64,000 bases of DNA from Hanleya hanleyi (lineage: Eukaryota; Mollusca; Polyplacophora; Lepidopleurida; Hanleyidae). Under the pieces are notes generated by a model. That model had not been told where the DNA came from. It did not search any database and worked only from the letters and a program-made list of their open reading frames with translations. Below are positions 11,434 through 24,520 of the stretch, in pieces (position 1 is the first letter of the stretch; every line of letters begins with the position of its first letter). The DNA lies in NCBI GenBank assembly GCA_036873755.1, contig JAVTVY010037272.1, forward strand, positions 62,001 through 126,000, read 5' to 3'. A program made the translations under genes and the position numbers.

Positions 11434-12909
11434 CTGCGAGGGAAAAAATAAATTACTTCAGAACATGACATGGCCAAAATTCTATCTAAATGTACATGTG
11501 TTCAGCTGGAAGGGAACAAAGCTAAATGTAGCTGAAAGAACAGAAGTGCTCATCTTGCTTTCATGGTGATTTCAAAGATATGGTCGTGCCAAGTAAAAAA
11601 ATCGTAAAAGAAATCAGCTATGGCTACACGAATTAGATCTTTAGATTTAGGACGCGGGAATTCTTTAATGGACGACGGCTGAATTATGAATGACGGATCA
11701 GACGCTTGTAATTACTCTTTCTGCCAAAATGGGTTTTCGACACTCAATTACCTATTTGAGAGTTATGTTGCAGTCCGTTTTGACCAAATGTGTTTACACT
11801 GCATGCGGAGTCGATTTAATTGGCATGAATACGAGAAATCACATTAAGAATTCGTTTTGTCCTATAATTGCGGACTCACTGCGACATTATGGGTTGAAAA
11901 TTGCATCTCTCATTTCATAATTTATGAAAGATCAGATTGCCATGGTATGTCTCGACTTCTGATGCAGGGTCTACTACAAAACCACTCGATTTGTCAGGGA
12001 GGCGCACAATTTCAATCGTTTCGTCAACTTGTTTTTCGTTTAACTGGTAGAAAATTTGAATATGATTGGTCCAAAATTAGGTTTTGATTACGTTTCGTCA
12101 AAACGTCAGGTAAAAACGCAGCAAAATTGATTTTTTTTTACCAATCACAACAACATTTTAACTGGTTAAAGGAATACTAAAGTTGACGAAACTTTTGAAC
12201 GGAACTTTTAAAAGATTCTTGATCATTCCAGTTTTATGAAGAAACCCGTTTATTTCTTGAAAACTATTCATCATGAGTATTCACAATTTGGTTTTGAACA
12301 GTTTTCAAATAGTTACAGAAAACAGCAATGACTGAGTTTTCAAAACAATGTTCTGAGTTCTGAGATAGTGATTTTTAAAATATTTTAACATTTCATTCAA
12401 TTATGTTCAATTGAAAAATAAACCATAAAGTTTCACAGACAAATATCCAGGCGTCCCACTCGCCAAAGTCATTAACTGAATGAAAAAAACGGGACGACAA
12501 ATTTGAAAATGGACGCTCATTTTGAAGAATGACATGCACTTAAATTTAATAACTTAAGACTTATCGACCTCACGGCCAAAATATTCACGCGATTATAATC
12601 CTAAGGAAATAAACTTTACAGTGAAATGTATATGGATATTGATCAGTTTCCTAGTTCTCACAATAAAAAGACAAACTCAAGTGGGTGTATGAAGATCTGG
12701 ACAGGGACCATGCATTTCCGGAACATTTTCTTCTGATGTCAACTGATCAAACCCACACAGTATTTGGATTTATCTCCGATAAAACTATCCAAAGTCAGTT
12801 AGTTTGGATATGCTTGTGACCAGACAGCTTGAGGTACATATGCATTTTGAACGGTTGTACTTCAAAGACAAAAGTACATCCGAAAATGTTTTCCACTTCA
12901 GCAACTCAC

Positions 12910-13086
12910 AATTACATATTAAATCTTCGCCATCCCACTTCTTAAGGGGCGTACAAATTCGCCTCTCGTCGCCCGCCGTTTTATAATATCCATCCAGGCA
13001 TTGATATTTGACATCATCACCAAAGGAAGTTCCGCTGTAACTCATATTAGTATTATTCAAGCTCGACGGCTGGCCACAAGAAATTG
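12910..13086 (-). CDS. Sushi (CCP) domain exon, array copy 2
   Basis: A 177-base phase 1-1 exon with acceptor TTCGCAG and donor TTGTGAGTT (exon ends ...TGTAATT before GTGAGT). The encoded module has the full set of four Cys and the conserved Trp (LKKWDGEDLIC). Compared with its neighbours it differs at a handful of residues (DDVKYQC, TAGDERRIC). The frame is intact, so it can be spliced in or skipped without a frameshift, as can every exon of this array. Confidence 0.8.
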
Positions 13087-14424
13087 CTGCGAAGGAAAAG
13101 ATAAATTACATCAGAACATGACATGGCCAAAATTCTATCTAACTGTATTCTGCTGCTTATTTTTTATACGTGGTGGAAGGAAACAAACCTAAAGGTAGCT
13201 GAAAGAAAACAAGTTCTCACCCAGCTCTCATGGTGATATCAAACATATTGTAACAACTAAAAAAATCAAAAAAGAAATCAACCATGGCTATTACACGAAT
13301 AAGGTCTTTAGATTAAGGACGCGGGAATTCTTTAATGGATGACGGCTGAATAGTGAACGACGGAATAGACATTTGTATTACTCTTTCTGTCAAAATGGGA
13401 TTCGACACTGAGGGTTATGTTGCAGTCCGTTTTGATCAAATGTGTTTACATTGCATGCCGAGTCGATTCAATTGGCATGAATACGAGAAATCACATTAAG
13501 AACCCGTTTTGTCCTAATTGCGGACTCATTGCAACATTTTGGGTTGAAAATTGCATCTCTCATTTTTATAATTTATGACAGAGCAGATTGGCATGATATG
13601 TCTCGACTTCTGATGCAGAATCTACAAACAAAACCACTGCCCTTGTCTGGGAAGAGCACCAGTTCAAACGTTCCGTTTAACTGGTGGGGAAGTTATTAAA
13701 CTATGATTGGTCCAAAATTAGGTTTTGATTCCGTTTCGTCAAAACATCAGATAAAGACACCGTTTATTTCTTGAAACCTATTCATCATGGGTATTCTCAA
13801 TTCAGTGTGGTAGTTTTGAAATAGGTAAAAAAAAAACAGCAATGATTCAGTTTTCCAAATAATGTTCTGATTTCTGAGATATTGACTTTTAAAATATTCT
13901 AATATTTCATCCAATTATGTTCAATTGAAAAATAAACCATATAGTTTCACAGACAAATATCCAGGCTTCCCACTCGCCAAAGTCATTAACTGAATGAAAA
14001 AAGCGGGACGAAAAATTTGAAAATGGACGCTCATTTTGAAGAACGACGTGCACTTAAATTGAAATAACTTCAGACTTATCGACCTCACGGCCAAAATATT
14101 CACTCGATTATAATCCTAAGGAAATAAACTTTACAGTGAAATGTATATGGATATCGATCATTCTCATAGTTCTCACAATAGAAAGACAAACTCCAGTGGG
14201 TGTATGAAGATCTGGACAGGGCCCATGCGTTTCCGGAACATTTCCTTCTGATGTCAACTGATCAAACCCACACAGTATTTGGATTTATCTCCGATAAAAC
14301 TATCCAAAGTCAGTTAGTTTGGACATGCTTGTGAGCAGACAGCTTGAGGTACATATGTATTTTGAACGATTGTACTTCAAAGAGAAAAGTACATCCGAAA
14401 ATGTATTCCACTTCAACTACTCAC

Positions 14425-14601
14425 CTTTACATATTAAATCTTCGCCGCCCCACTTTTTAAGGGCCCTACAAATTCGCATTTCGTCGCCCATCCTTTTATA
14501 ATATCCATCCAGGCATTGATATTTGACCTCATCCCCAAAGGAAGTTCCGCTGTAACTCATATTAGTATTATTCAAGCTCGGTGGCTGGCCACAAGAAATT
14601 G
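14425..14601 (-). CDS. Sushi (CCP) domain exon, array copy 3
   Basis: A 177-base phase 1-1 exon, acceptor TTCGCAG, donor GTGAGTAG. It retains the four Cys and the Trp. Flanking intron sequence on both sides is also duplicated relative to copy 2, at a spacing of about 1,515 bases, so the whole unit, not only the exon, was copied. Intact frame. Confidence 0.8.
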
Positions 14602-15882
14602 CTGCGAAGGAAAATATAAATTACATCAGAACATGACATAGCCAAAATTCTATCTAACTGTATCCTGATGCTTATTTTTTATACATGGTAGAAGGAAACA
14701 AACCTAAAGGTAGCTGAAAGAAAACAAGTTCTCATCCAGCTCTCATGGTGATATCAAACATATTGTAACAACTAAAAAAAGCGAAAAAGAAATCAACCAT
14801 GGCTATTACACGAATAAGGTCTTTAGATTAAGGACGCGGGAATTCTTTAATGGATGATGGCTGAATAGTGAACGACGGAATAGACATTTGTATTACTCTT
14901 TCTGTCAAAATGGGATTCGACACTCAATTACCTATCTGAGGGTTTTTTGTCCTTCCGTTTTGATGAATGTGTTTACATTGCATGCCGAGTCGATTCAATT
15001 GGCATGAATACGAGAAATCACATTAAGAACCCATTTTGTCCTAATTGCGGACTCATTGCAACATTTTGGGTTGAAACTTGCATCTCTCATTTTTATAATT
15101 TATAACAGAGCAGATTGGCATGATATGTCTCGACTTCTGATGCAGGATCTACAAACAAAACCATTGCCCTTGTCTGGGAAGAGCACCAGTTCAAACGTTT
15201 CGTTTAACTGGTGGGGAAGTTAACTATGATTGGTCCAAAATTAGGTTTTGATTCCGTTTCGTCAAAACATCAGATAAAGACACCGTTTATTTCTTGAAAA
15301 CTATTCATCATGGGTATTCGCAATTCAGTGTGGTAGTTTTGAAATAGGTAAAAAACAGCAATGATTCAGTTTTCCAAACAATGTTCTGATTTCTGAGATA
15401 CTGACTTTTAAAATATTTTCATCCAATTATGTTCAATTGAAAAATAAAATATTCAGGTGTCCCACTCGCCAAGTCATTAATTTATGTAACGGCATGCATT
15501 TAAATTGGAATAACTTCAGACATCGATCTCACGGCCAAAATAGTCACACGTTTGTAATCCCAAAGAACTTTTCAGAATATTTATATTGGTCGTGTACATA
15601 GTTCCAGTTCTCACAATAAAAAGACAAAGTCATTGGACAAGTGGGTGTATGGAAATCTGGGCAGTGCCCATGCAAATCGTGAAGCCGGAATATTTCCTTC
15701 TGATGTCAACTGCATCAAATCTACATAGTATTTACATTTATCTATGATAAAACTATGTAAAATTAGTCAGCATATACATGCTTGTGAGCAGACAGCTTGG
15801 GGTATATATGTATTATGAACGGTTAAATTGACTCATAACACCAAATGTACATTCGAAAAATTTTTCCTCTTCAGTAACCCAC

Positions 15883-15955
15883 CGTTACATATTAAATCTT
15901 CACCGCTCCAGTCTTTATTGGCCGTACAAACTCGTATGTCGTCCCCGGCCGATTT
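15883..15955 (-). pseudogene. Half Sushi exon (dead array copy)
   Basis: Only the 3-prime part of the module remains (residues around GDDIRVC through LICN) with a weakened donor GTGGGT. The 5-prime half, including the first two Cys and the acceptor, is missing; homology stops at about 15955. It can no longer encode a Sushi fold and is best read as a decayed outermost copy of the array. Confidence 0.65.
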
Positions 15956-16700
15956 ACGAAAAAGTAAATGGCATCAGGACATGAAATAGATTGTGACCTG
16001 GTCATAATTTTATCTATCAATATTCAGCTGTTTATCTGTTTTAAGTATTGGAATGAAACAAACCTAAAGGTAGCTGAGAGAACAAACGTTGTGATCCAGC
16101 TATCATGATGAAATCAAAAATATTGTCGTGACAAGAAAAAAATAGAGAAAGAAATGTTTTATAGCTGTTATAAGAATTAGGTCTTCAGATTATGGACGCG
16201 GAAATTCTTTAGATTAAGGAAGCGGGATATTGAATGACGGACTAGACGTTTGTCTTACTCTTTCTGCCAAAATGGGATGTCTACGCTTAATTACCTATTT
16301 GGGGGTTATGTTGCAACCAGTTTTGCCCAGATGTGACAAAATGGGTATTCACTGCATGCCGAGTCGATTTGTTTGTTCTGAATACGACAAAGCGGATTAA
16401 GAATACAGGCAGATTCAACCCGTTTTGTCTCAATTGAGAGCACATTACGATCTTATGGGTTTAAAAATTGCACCTCTCATTTTCATAGTTTATGACAAAA
16501 CGGATCGTCATAGTATTTCTCGACTTCTGATGCAAGTTCAACTGCAAAATCACTGTCACTCTGGAAGAGCGCCTGTTCAAACGTGTCATCAACTTGTTTC
16601 TTGCTTATCTGATTAAAGTTAACCAAGTTTGGATACCATTGGTTGCAATTAGGATAGAAGTGGCTGTTGTTTCGTGAAGCAGAATTACAACACATATAAG

Positions 16701-18601
16701 GGAAGTGGGAAGAGATGCCGACATACTGTCTCGCTATAGTACGGGATTTGTTATATTTAGCTGCTCTATAAGCATAACAGTAAATGTTCATGTATGTTTA
16801 TCAACAACGGATATCCATAGTTAAAGAGAAAGGTTTTTCAGTGTTTTCCTGTCATGGAGTTCTGTGAAGTTCGACATGAGATGTAACCCCTTATGTCGTA
16901 GCCGTTTCTAGATGTCGTAATGGGGGGTTCAACGATGCATGCAGGTTGAGCATGCAAATCAACCCGATAAACGTTCCAGAAAACGATAATTCTAACCGGG
17001 AACTTCATATAAATCTCCGGAACGCAAACAAATAAGCAAATAAACGTTCCTTGAAAGTTGAATGAAATGTAATCGATTGATACTGTTCTGAATCTTATGG
17101 CAACATTGTTGCATTAAAGTTTGGTTCACTTTAGATATATGACGTGACCATAGAACATGTATACCGCTTCATATTGGTTAACCAGTCATATCAAGTGTTG
17201 CTTGTTACCCAACGACTTTGGACCTCTCTTCTGTCATGCAGAGCAATCAATACTTGTAACCCCGGTGGAAGGTATCCGCTGTATAATACGATCAACAATG
17301 AGCCTATTTATTACGAAATGAAAGTTCACAGATATAAATTCAGGAAAAGGATAGTCTATGCGACAATGGATATAATGTGTGTATTTCTTAATTAGGGATG
17401 TTGAGTATTTGCCCATGTTGAGTTAATTGAACGTGCCAGTTAAAGGATGGGATGTTTGAGAACCATGGCAAGTAGGCCTACTGAAATCACGATAACTGTT
17501 GGAAAGAGAGGTGTTTCTCCATTTTCGTTGTCGAACCTGTACGGCTCTTCATATTGGATCATATAAAGAACCTTTAATGATAAAAGTTGAAGAACCTATT
17601 AATGGAAGGTTGGCGAGAGAATGAATAGCTATGAATTCTGATTCGTAGCTATTAATCTGATTTGAATTGCCTTTGCGGTTATCATAAAGTTTCATCAGTG
17701 GGGTTGGACAAGTATGCAGATATAGGAATAGGTAGGAGTAGGTAAAGATAAACTGCATTCAAATGAATTGTTTGATGCCAACAGAACTGTTAATCAGTTG
17801 TGGATACACATGTTAAATTGTGTCCGAGGCCTATAATCTGCAGCAATTCATTTGACAGGTGCGCAAGCATATTTTCATTTGTCTCTGACAAACTGACAAA
17901 ATTTTAGATCCTGCACTACATTGGTTTATCAGGAACACACCATTAGATTCTCCTTGCTTTCAAGGGAATTTCTCGTATCTTGCTGTAGCCGAAATAGCAA
18001 ACCCAGAACAAAGATATGACCCAGGTCATTCGTGCCCTCGTGAAGGGACTTTTGAATTGACAAAGAACATCTTGATCCGGTAATGAGTCTTTTCTATCTG
18101 AAAGGTTCTAAGACGTACCCTTTGCATGTTCGACGAGTCTTTCAAGAACTTCACAAGAACTTTTCAAGAATCTCTCAAGCACCTTCTTTCGAAGCGTGCA
18201 CCCCGTCACTGTAAACTGTATACATTGGATACCTCTTAATTGCATAACGTAAATCCAGGAATACTTCATGCGTTTATCCAGACGACCCCTTTAACCAGGA
18301 CTAGGTATGAGGCAAACGACGGATTTGTCATTTTACAACCCATTCGATTAAGCAGAATTCTAGATTAAGCAGTATGAGATTAAGTGGGCGTTAGTGTATG
18401 TTAGCCAGACAATTTTAACGACTCGCACCCCAATTGTAGCATACTATTATGGTAATGTATCTTAATCGAGTAATATACGTTGGATATTTACTGTTTCTTG
18501 CTCAAAACTATAGATATTTCATCTCGAAGTACGATGATATTAGCGCTAATTGGTTCAGTGCCGCGCGTTGCTTCAGCGGACAAGCCCGTCAAGTGACTTA
18601 C
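16701..18601 (-). other. Intron, nothing further recognised
   Basis: Lies between the dead Sushi copy and the Sushi exon at 18602. A stretch near 16690-16735 (CATATAAGGGAAGTGGGAAG) is repeated at 47735-47765, so it belongs to an unnamed dispersed repeat. No coding exon is supported. Confidence 0.4.
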
Positions 18602-18805
18602 GTAGGCAAACTGGGAACTTTCCTTCTTCTTTCATGCTACGTTGTACCCATCTCCCATTTTCGGTACATACTTGAGTGCCAAACGCCGTTGCCAACTTCT
18701 TTTCATAGCCGGAGTCACATACATATTTCACCCGATCCATAAACTTCCGTCCCAGCCCCACGTGGTGGGCGTGGTTAATATTTGGGGGAGCAGCACACTC
18801 AATTT
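18602..18805 (-). CDS. Divergent Sushi (CCP) domain exon
   Basis: A 204-base phase 1-1 exon; acceptor TTTTTTTCCTCACAG, donor GTAAGT. It encodes a Sushi module with Cys in IECAAPP, KYVCDSGY, TQVCTENGRW and FPVC, the Trp in place, and a longer loop before the fourth Cys than the array copies. It is too different from the array exons to be part of the recent duplication and is the ancestral or independent Sushi repeat of the gene. Confidence 0.75.
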
Positions 18806-19182
18806 CTGTGAGGAAAAAAATGCAACACAATCTGTATGATCTGAACAGAAAAACATAGCTCAGACAGACATCCAATCCTGGGTTTATTGTGAACTTGGCC
18901 ATTCAAAGCCATTTAGCTTTATGATGTTAGATGTATGATCCATTAGTAGATGAAATACTAGAACATATTTAAATAAAAACGAAACAATGAATTGATTTTT
19001 ATGGTCAGATCCGACATCCACCAGCTATCGTCCATCATGCACTTGAAGCTCGGCATCGAAATCGAAATGTAAAATACATGTACATTGATAAACAAGAGCT
19101 AGTTTATAGAAATGGAGAAGCGGTCAACTGTCAACGGTGTTGTAGACGGAGTTCCAGCTTTGCCTATCATATTAATACAAAC

Positions 19183-19293
19183 CTTCTCTCATTGCGCAGG
19201 TCGAAGGACATGTGGTGGTTTTCACGGCGACATTGCTCTCACATAGCCCCGACAATGCCTTATCTCCGCATTTACAAGTCGTGTCATTCGTAT
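19183..19293 (-). CDS. Cys-rich (ShKT-like) exon
   Basis: A 111-base phase 1-1 exon; acceptor TATCTTTGGCAG, donor GTTTGT. It encodes about 37 residues with five Cys (TTCKCGDKALSGLC, then TTTCPSTC). The closing CxxxC is typical of ShKT-like modules, but the pattern is incomplete, so the domain name is tentative. Splice phase matches both neighbours, which supports it as part of the same gene. Confidence 0.55.
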
Positions 19294-22200
19294 CTGCCAA
19301 AGATATACGATAAATTAACTTACAGACTCGCTGCTTTTGTTTTCCTGTATTTGCACAGGTCAGTAATGCATGGTATTGTGAGTGGCAATGGTAATAACAA
19401 GTGAGAAATGACGACATTGTAGTCAAAACCTGCGGCAGTGGCAATAATACAGTGAAAGGCATATCAGCGAAGGTGTGTATCAGTGTTTTCATGTCAAGGG
19501 AAGTAATTTTCAACTTCTAACCCACAATTGTAGGAATTGCGTAATGGGTCTGATACCATATATATATATATACATTTTCCCCGTTCAAAATCCAACGGTT
19601 TTGACTGGTCCGTGCCGTCTATACTGAATTGACAGACGACGTCACAATGATCGCTTTGGCAGTGTCTTGGTACAGGTATTATGTATGCCAAGTTTCAAAA
19701 CATTCGGTTCAGCCGTTGAATTTTGCAAATCAGAAAGGCTTTCAAATATTTTGAAATCCAAATAAATTTCAAGGATTTAATCATAGCGCGAAAATCTACG
19801 CGCTTCAGTCTTCCTTCTCGCTTACTTTGCCGAGAATGGAAAATTTATATTTCCTTCAAAGTTAATTTTCAATGAATTTAGTATCAGGTCTAATTCTTTG
19901 ATCTGTGAAACTATGGAATGGGGTTGAAGGCTTCATCGAACTGTCCAAGAGGCATAATGACACTTTTCATTATTCAAATTGAGGCCTGTGACAGTCTTAT
20001 ATTCGATTAGAACAATTAATTAAGTTTCTGCATTTACGTGTGTTATCATCGGCAAACTGAATACCTTGACACTCCTTTCCATGCAGCAAGTCAATACCAA
20101 GACATGGTTTGCTCCTTCTATATAAATGATTAACTATTTAATTCTTAAGAAATATCACCTTTTCGAAGGTTGCTAATTTTATTAAATTCTTTATTCAAAA
20201 ATCAAATTCTGCAAATAAGAAACATTTCTAGTCAGTATCTATGAATATCTCCCTATACTCAATTCGCCAATATGTTTGCCACTAAGTCATTCCGAAGGTG
20301 ATTTAAATGCGAAATGTCAGGGCTAGTTCACTAAAGAAGATATGTGGGTAAGAGAATGATGTCGAATTGTCGGTATTATCTTTTGGTATATCAAATTATT
20401 GCATTCACGAAAATGGCTGCCAAGTTAAAGTCAATATGAAAGGTATCTTAGTATCAAACTCAAACTCAAAAACCCCTCCAGGAAATCAAGGCCCTAGCTT
20501 TTGCCAACGAGGTCAAATAGATCGTTTTTATGGTCAGTATCTGCTAATATATGACGTAATTCCATTCGTAAAACTGATTGACAAAGTAACGAAAATTGTG
20601 AAGTGTAGAACCAGTAAATTCTAGCAGAAATGGGCTCTGACTTGAGAGAATGATGTCAAATGCAATATGTTTCTGCCCATTATCTGCTGATACACATAAG
20701 TATTGAATTTACGGGAGTGAATCTAAAGGGATTCTGAGTGCCGAAGAGGACGGGAACATCAATACCAGCGAAGCAAGGCCCTGGCTTGCGAGAATGAGGA
20801 TAGAGAGGCTGTGTTCCGAAAGAGGATCATTCAAAATAGCTATGTGCCAAATTTCATGCTTGTAACCGAAAGTACACAATAAAAACTGCACAACTATGAT
20901 GTATTGTTCGCTCACAGGGTTGTATAACTCATTAAATACAAAATAGTGATTTCTGTATTATAAAACCAGTTGCGCATAAAGTCAGTTTTGAGTTTATCAA
21001 TGAGTCGGTTTCTCTAAGACAGTAAGTGCCAATCCAGGGGTTGGAGGGTCATTGTTTCGATTCCCACAGAGGGTTAAATTATTCTTCCTTTCAAAACATA
21101 TTTTCATATATGCGAATTGCTTGGGGGGTAAAGTTAAACATGATACCAAATTGTCATATCTATATAAGTTAAACATCTTTAATCGGCGAAAGTTGGTGAG
21201 TTGTTCCCTAACTTCGGAAACGTGATTGTTGCGTTTGTTTTTATGATGCATGGTCAATAATTTGGTACCAAGTATTATTCAATGTTAATCATAATGACAA
21301 TGCGTTGCTTGTCTAATTCTTCACCAATTTGTGAATTATCTAGATTGGGTAAATAAAATGATTACTAGAAGTAGTGAACTTAGACGACTACTTACTAAGA
21401 CCGTCGCCTATGACTGTATGCAAATTAGCCGAACCACTGACAAGGTTGCGGTTCATCTTCCTTGGTATATAAGCAATTCAAGGATCTTAGAGTGTATATA
21501 CATGTACTTACTGTTCAGTGAAAATGGTAATATCTGAATACAATGACTGATGTGTAGATCGACAGCTTTTAAGCGATTGAAGTTTCCTATGTGTTGACGT
21601 AAGAGAATTGATGTCTGAACGGAAATCAACGAAGCAATAATTCATTCCACCGAATATAGTTGCAAATGAATTCCAACGTGCCCGAAGACAGGGTTGTCAT
21701 GTGAGATCGGAGGTTGAAAAGAAAAGCGTGGCAGAGATCACACTCTCTTAGCGCATGCGTATTTCAAAAAGTCACAAGAAGAAGAACAAGAACAACAACG
21801 CGAGCCTCCCGTAGACATGCGTGCCGCAGGTAAAAATGCCAGATCTTGGAAAAGCATGCATAGCTATTGACGATAAGGTCGCCGTCTCTTTTTTGTCTGC
21901 AAAAATAATATTCATGCATATTAAACCTTAAATTCACAAGCTGAATGTGAACTATATCAGTCCTGGGCGATATTGCGTATCTTGATAAACAAGTTGGGTA
22001 TTTGGTACGTCGTCTGTTTTTTTTGGGGGGGGGGAGAGGGTCATCTCCACCTCTTGCCGCCTGCGTTAGCCTGGAACCAGAGAAACTTTCCAGACTATAT
22101 CTTTGCGTCACGCTTCATCAGAAAGTTTAAAAACAGCTTGGTCGGTCGTTATTATGATGATTAATACCGGAAGGTAGTGCTTGGTAGTATCTTTTTGTAG

Positions 22201-22468
22201 ATTTTTCCGGTTATTTTATATATGCGGGATACAGAAGAAATAAGATAGCGCAAGTTTTTTTTTAGGATTCCTCATGGCCGCCGTTTCGAATTTTCACATG
22301 GTCCTTGGTGGCTCTTTCAGTTCTTTTAGGTTTCTTTCTCTCCGGCAAAATGTTTGGTACATGGGTATCCATCCCTATCCACCAACCAAACACCCCACCC
22401 CCAAGGTCAGATAAAGTTAGGACCATATTCTAAACAAGTTTCCTAGATGGTGTATTAGACATACATAC
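19294..22468 (-). other. Long intron
   Basis: About 3.2 kb without a supported exon. A short tRNA-like stretch near 21000-21070 and a segment near 19072-19140 resembling the PLE tail are the only things noticed. Confidence 0.4.
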
Positions 22469-22591
22469 CGCCACATTTCAAGGCCGACTGGCAGGACAGA
22501 GAACACTTGCACGCCATGAAAATTGGGTTGTGGTAACATTCCCTTGAGTTGGCCCAACTGGGGCATCGACTATCAGTGTTAGAACAAGCAT
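22469..22591 (-). CDS. ShKT domain exon
   Basis: A 123-base phase 1-1 exon; acceptor GAATCGTTGACAG, donor GTATGT. It encodes a ShKT-type module: Cys in ACSNTD, RCPSW, ECYHNP, MACKCS, LSCQS and LKCGG, with the family Trp after the second Cys. One Cys is extra (KCS). ShKT modules occur in cnidarian channel toxins but also, far more widely, in secreted and membrane proteins of invertebrates. The context (signal peptide, Sushi repeats, TM segment) argues for the latter and not for a toxin. Confidence 0.75.
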
Positions 22592-22779
22592 CTGTCAACG
22601 ATTCAAAACAAAGCATCTTTAGAGTTTTACAGGAGAATGGCAAAGAGATAATATCTAATATATTCCTTCCATTAATGCCAGTTGCATGACCGAAACTAAA
22701 ATCTGATTCAATATTGCACCCGCAGACTCGAAGGATCGTCACTCGTAGAACTTTTGTGTCAATGGACATAGCGTCATTA

Positions 22780-23590
22780 ACGTCATTACATGGATGTTTT
22801 CAATGGGCTTGTGCTTTGGCAAACAATAGTACTGTATACCAAATTTGAAGTCTCTAGCTGCAATGGTTTGGTTTCAAGACCGTCAACATAGTTATAAGGA
22901 TATTTTCCCCTATGATGGCATGGAAACCTAAGAAAAAATTGTTGAAAATTACACAATAGTGTTGTGTTTTACCATCCAATAATGCTGTATGCCAAATTTG
23001 AAGTCTCTAGCTGCCAGGGTTTGTCCTTCAGTTCCTTAATGCTGTTATATGGATATTTTCCATTATGTTGCAATGGAAATCACAAAAAGCATTGAAATAT
23101 ACACGGTGTTAATAGTTTTGTACTTCTAACAACCAGCAATTTGAAGTCTCTAGATGGAATGGTTTGGCTTTCAGAGCGTTTTCATTGTTACATGGATAAT
23201 TTCCTGCTTTGTCCCGCCATGGAAATCACAAAAATCGAAATGAACCCAATTTCAATAGGCTTTTGTTTTCCAACACACCAATGCTTTATTTCAAATTTAA
23301 AGTTTCTAGATGTAACGGTTCGGCTTCTAGAGCGTCAACATTGTTATCAGGATATTTTTTACGTTCTGTTGCCACGGAAACCAGAAAATCATCAAAATAT
23401 ACCCAATTTCAAATAGAAAGCACACCTTCATGATATAAACAATGTATCCTCAAAATTTCAAAGTTTTATCTGACATACTAACCCAGATATGGCCCGGACA
23501 AGTTGGGTGGGACGGAAACACGGACGCACGAACATACAGACACACGGAAAAAGCAATCTCCATATAGCCCCTCTTACTAGAGGGGGCATA
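22780..23590. repeat. Degenerate minisatellite-type element
   Basis: About four or five units of 145-160 bases, each with AATTTGAAGTCTCTAG followed by CAATGGTTTGG or similar and GTTATA(A/T)GGATATTTTCC (near 22841, 22988, 23137, 23296). It ends in a run of ACGGA/ACGCAC/ACACACGG repeats and AGCCCCTCTTACTAGAGGGGGC, a small hairpin. It sits in the first intron of the Sushi/ShKT gene. Similar units with a GACGGAC tail are dispersed in many invertebrate genomes. Confidence 0.6.
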
Positions 23591-23687
23591 ATCATAGAAT
23601 ACATAAGCAGAGGCTAGTTTCTTGCAAGAGAGATGGAAGAACTTGAACGGTGCTCTAAATCAATTTAAATATGAAAACAATACTTAC

Positions 23688-23760
23688 ATGTACCGGAGCT
23701 GTACTTGATAAATAGGAAGATGATAATATTTCCAATGACTAATTTCTTCTGGAATTTCAT
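23688..23760 (-). CDS. First coding exon with signal peptide
   Basis: ATG at 23758-23760 opens a 24-residue segment with a basic start (MKFQKK) and a hydrophobic core (LVIGNIIIFLFI), ending in SSGT before a consensus donor GTAAGT in phase 1. This is the form of a signal peptide split from its mature domain by a phase-1 intron, and the next exon (ShKT) accepts in phase 1. I take this as the start of the minus-strand Sushi/ShKT membrane-protein gene that runs to 8930 or beyond. Confidence 0.7.
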
Positions 23761-23929
23761 CTCTAGTTATCTAATCAGTAACGTCCAGGGTCTGGTTTAG
23801 ACAGTGCCGATACCTTCCTCTATAGTCTAAGTCGGGAAATATTTGCAGTGGATCATCATGTGATAAACGAATGCATCATATCAGACTGGTTCAGGTTCAT
23901 ACTCCATGTAAGAATCACGAAACAATGCA

Positions 23930-24520
23930 TACAATAGCCAAGTTTACTGGCTAAGATAATGTCCTCCAGCCTTATCCAACCCTGGTTGCAACACAGTGAT
24001 CTAATCCAAGTTTACAGTAGGTTGACCTAACCTATCGTTCCGCTGTCCAGTCCTGGTTGGACCGTAATGCTCCCTTCAAGTATCACAGTAGCTTGACTTT
24101 TTCTGATCTCTCTAAACAAACGTTCCAATGCAGATTAAGAGAATGCTGTCCAGTCCTAGTTGAAAAAACAATTCTCATGTTCAGTTCAAAGTAGGCTGCC
24201 CTGTTATAGCCTGTCAACACGAACAGATTTAGTGCAGGTTAGGAGAATGTTCTCCAGCCTTGGTTGGAACATAAAGCTCTTATTCAAGTCCTGTGCTAGT
24301 CCATCAATACCAACATTCTAGAACAAGCCAAGAGAGCGTTCTCCAGTCCTGGTTGGAACATAAGAAGCTTGTTCAGGATCACAATGGTCTGCCCTGTTCT
24401 AGCCGCTGAAGCCAAAAGTTCTAGTTCAAGTTCCTTAGATTGTCCTTGTTTCTCAACAGCAATGACCGAATCTAGGTTCAGAATAGGCTGTCCTGTTCTG
24501 GATTCTCAGCACACACATTG
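23930..24520. repeat. Imperfect tandem repeat upstream of the signal-peptide exon
   Basis: Units of roughly 100-125 bases share CTCCAGTCCTGGTTGGAACATAA, AGCTTGTTCA and GTGCTAGTCC or variants (near 24050, 24150, 24250, 24345, 24490). They begin about 170 bases upstream of the start codon of the Sushi/ShKT gene and may cover its 5-prime flank or promoter. No coding sequence. Confidence 0.5.

Larger units (their letters stand above)
10350..16700. repeat. Tandem array of about 1.5-1.65-kb genomic units, four copies
   Basis: Shared markers recur in order: CTATTCATCATGGGTATTC (10400, 12270, 13780, 15300), the Sushi exon, and a GACGCGGGAATTCTTTAATGG block (11650, 13320, 14830, 16195). Spacing between exon starts is 1,653 and 1,515 bases. 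The block near 11640-11715 is also related to the 3-prime tip of the Penelope-like element in the opposite orientation to copy A, so an old PLE tail was part of the unit before it was multiplied. Confidence 0.75.

Noticed and set aside
21000..21070. A tRNA gene
   Set aside because: Only a B-box-like TTTCGATTCCC is present; stems are not formed and the A box is unconvincing. Possibly a SINE scrap.
22469..22591. A potassium-channel toxin gene
   Set aside because: The ShKT fold alone does not make a toxin; the exon is part of a longer membrane-protein gene with Sushi modules.
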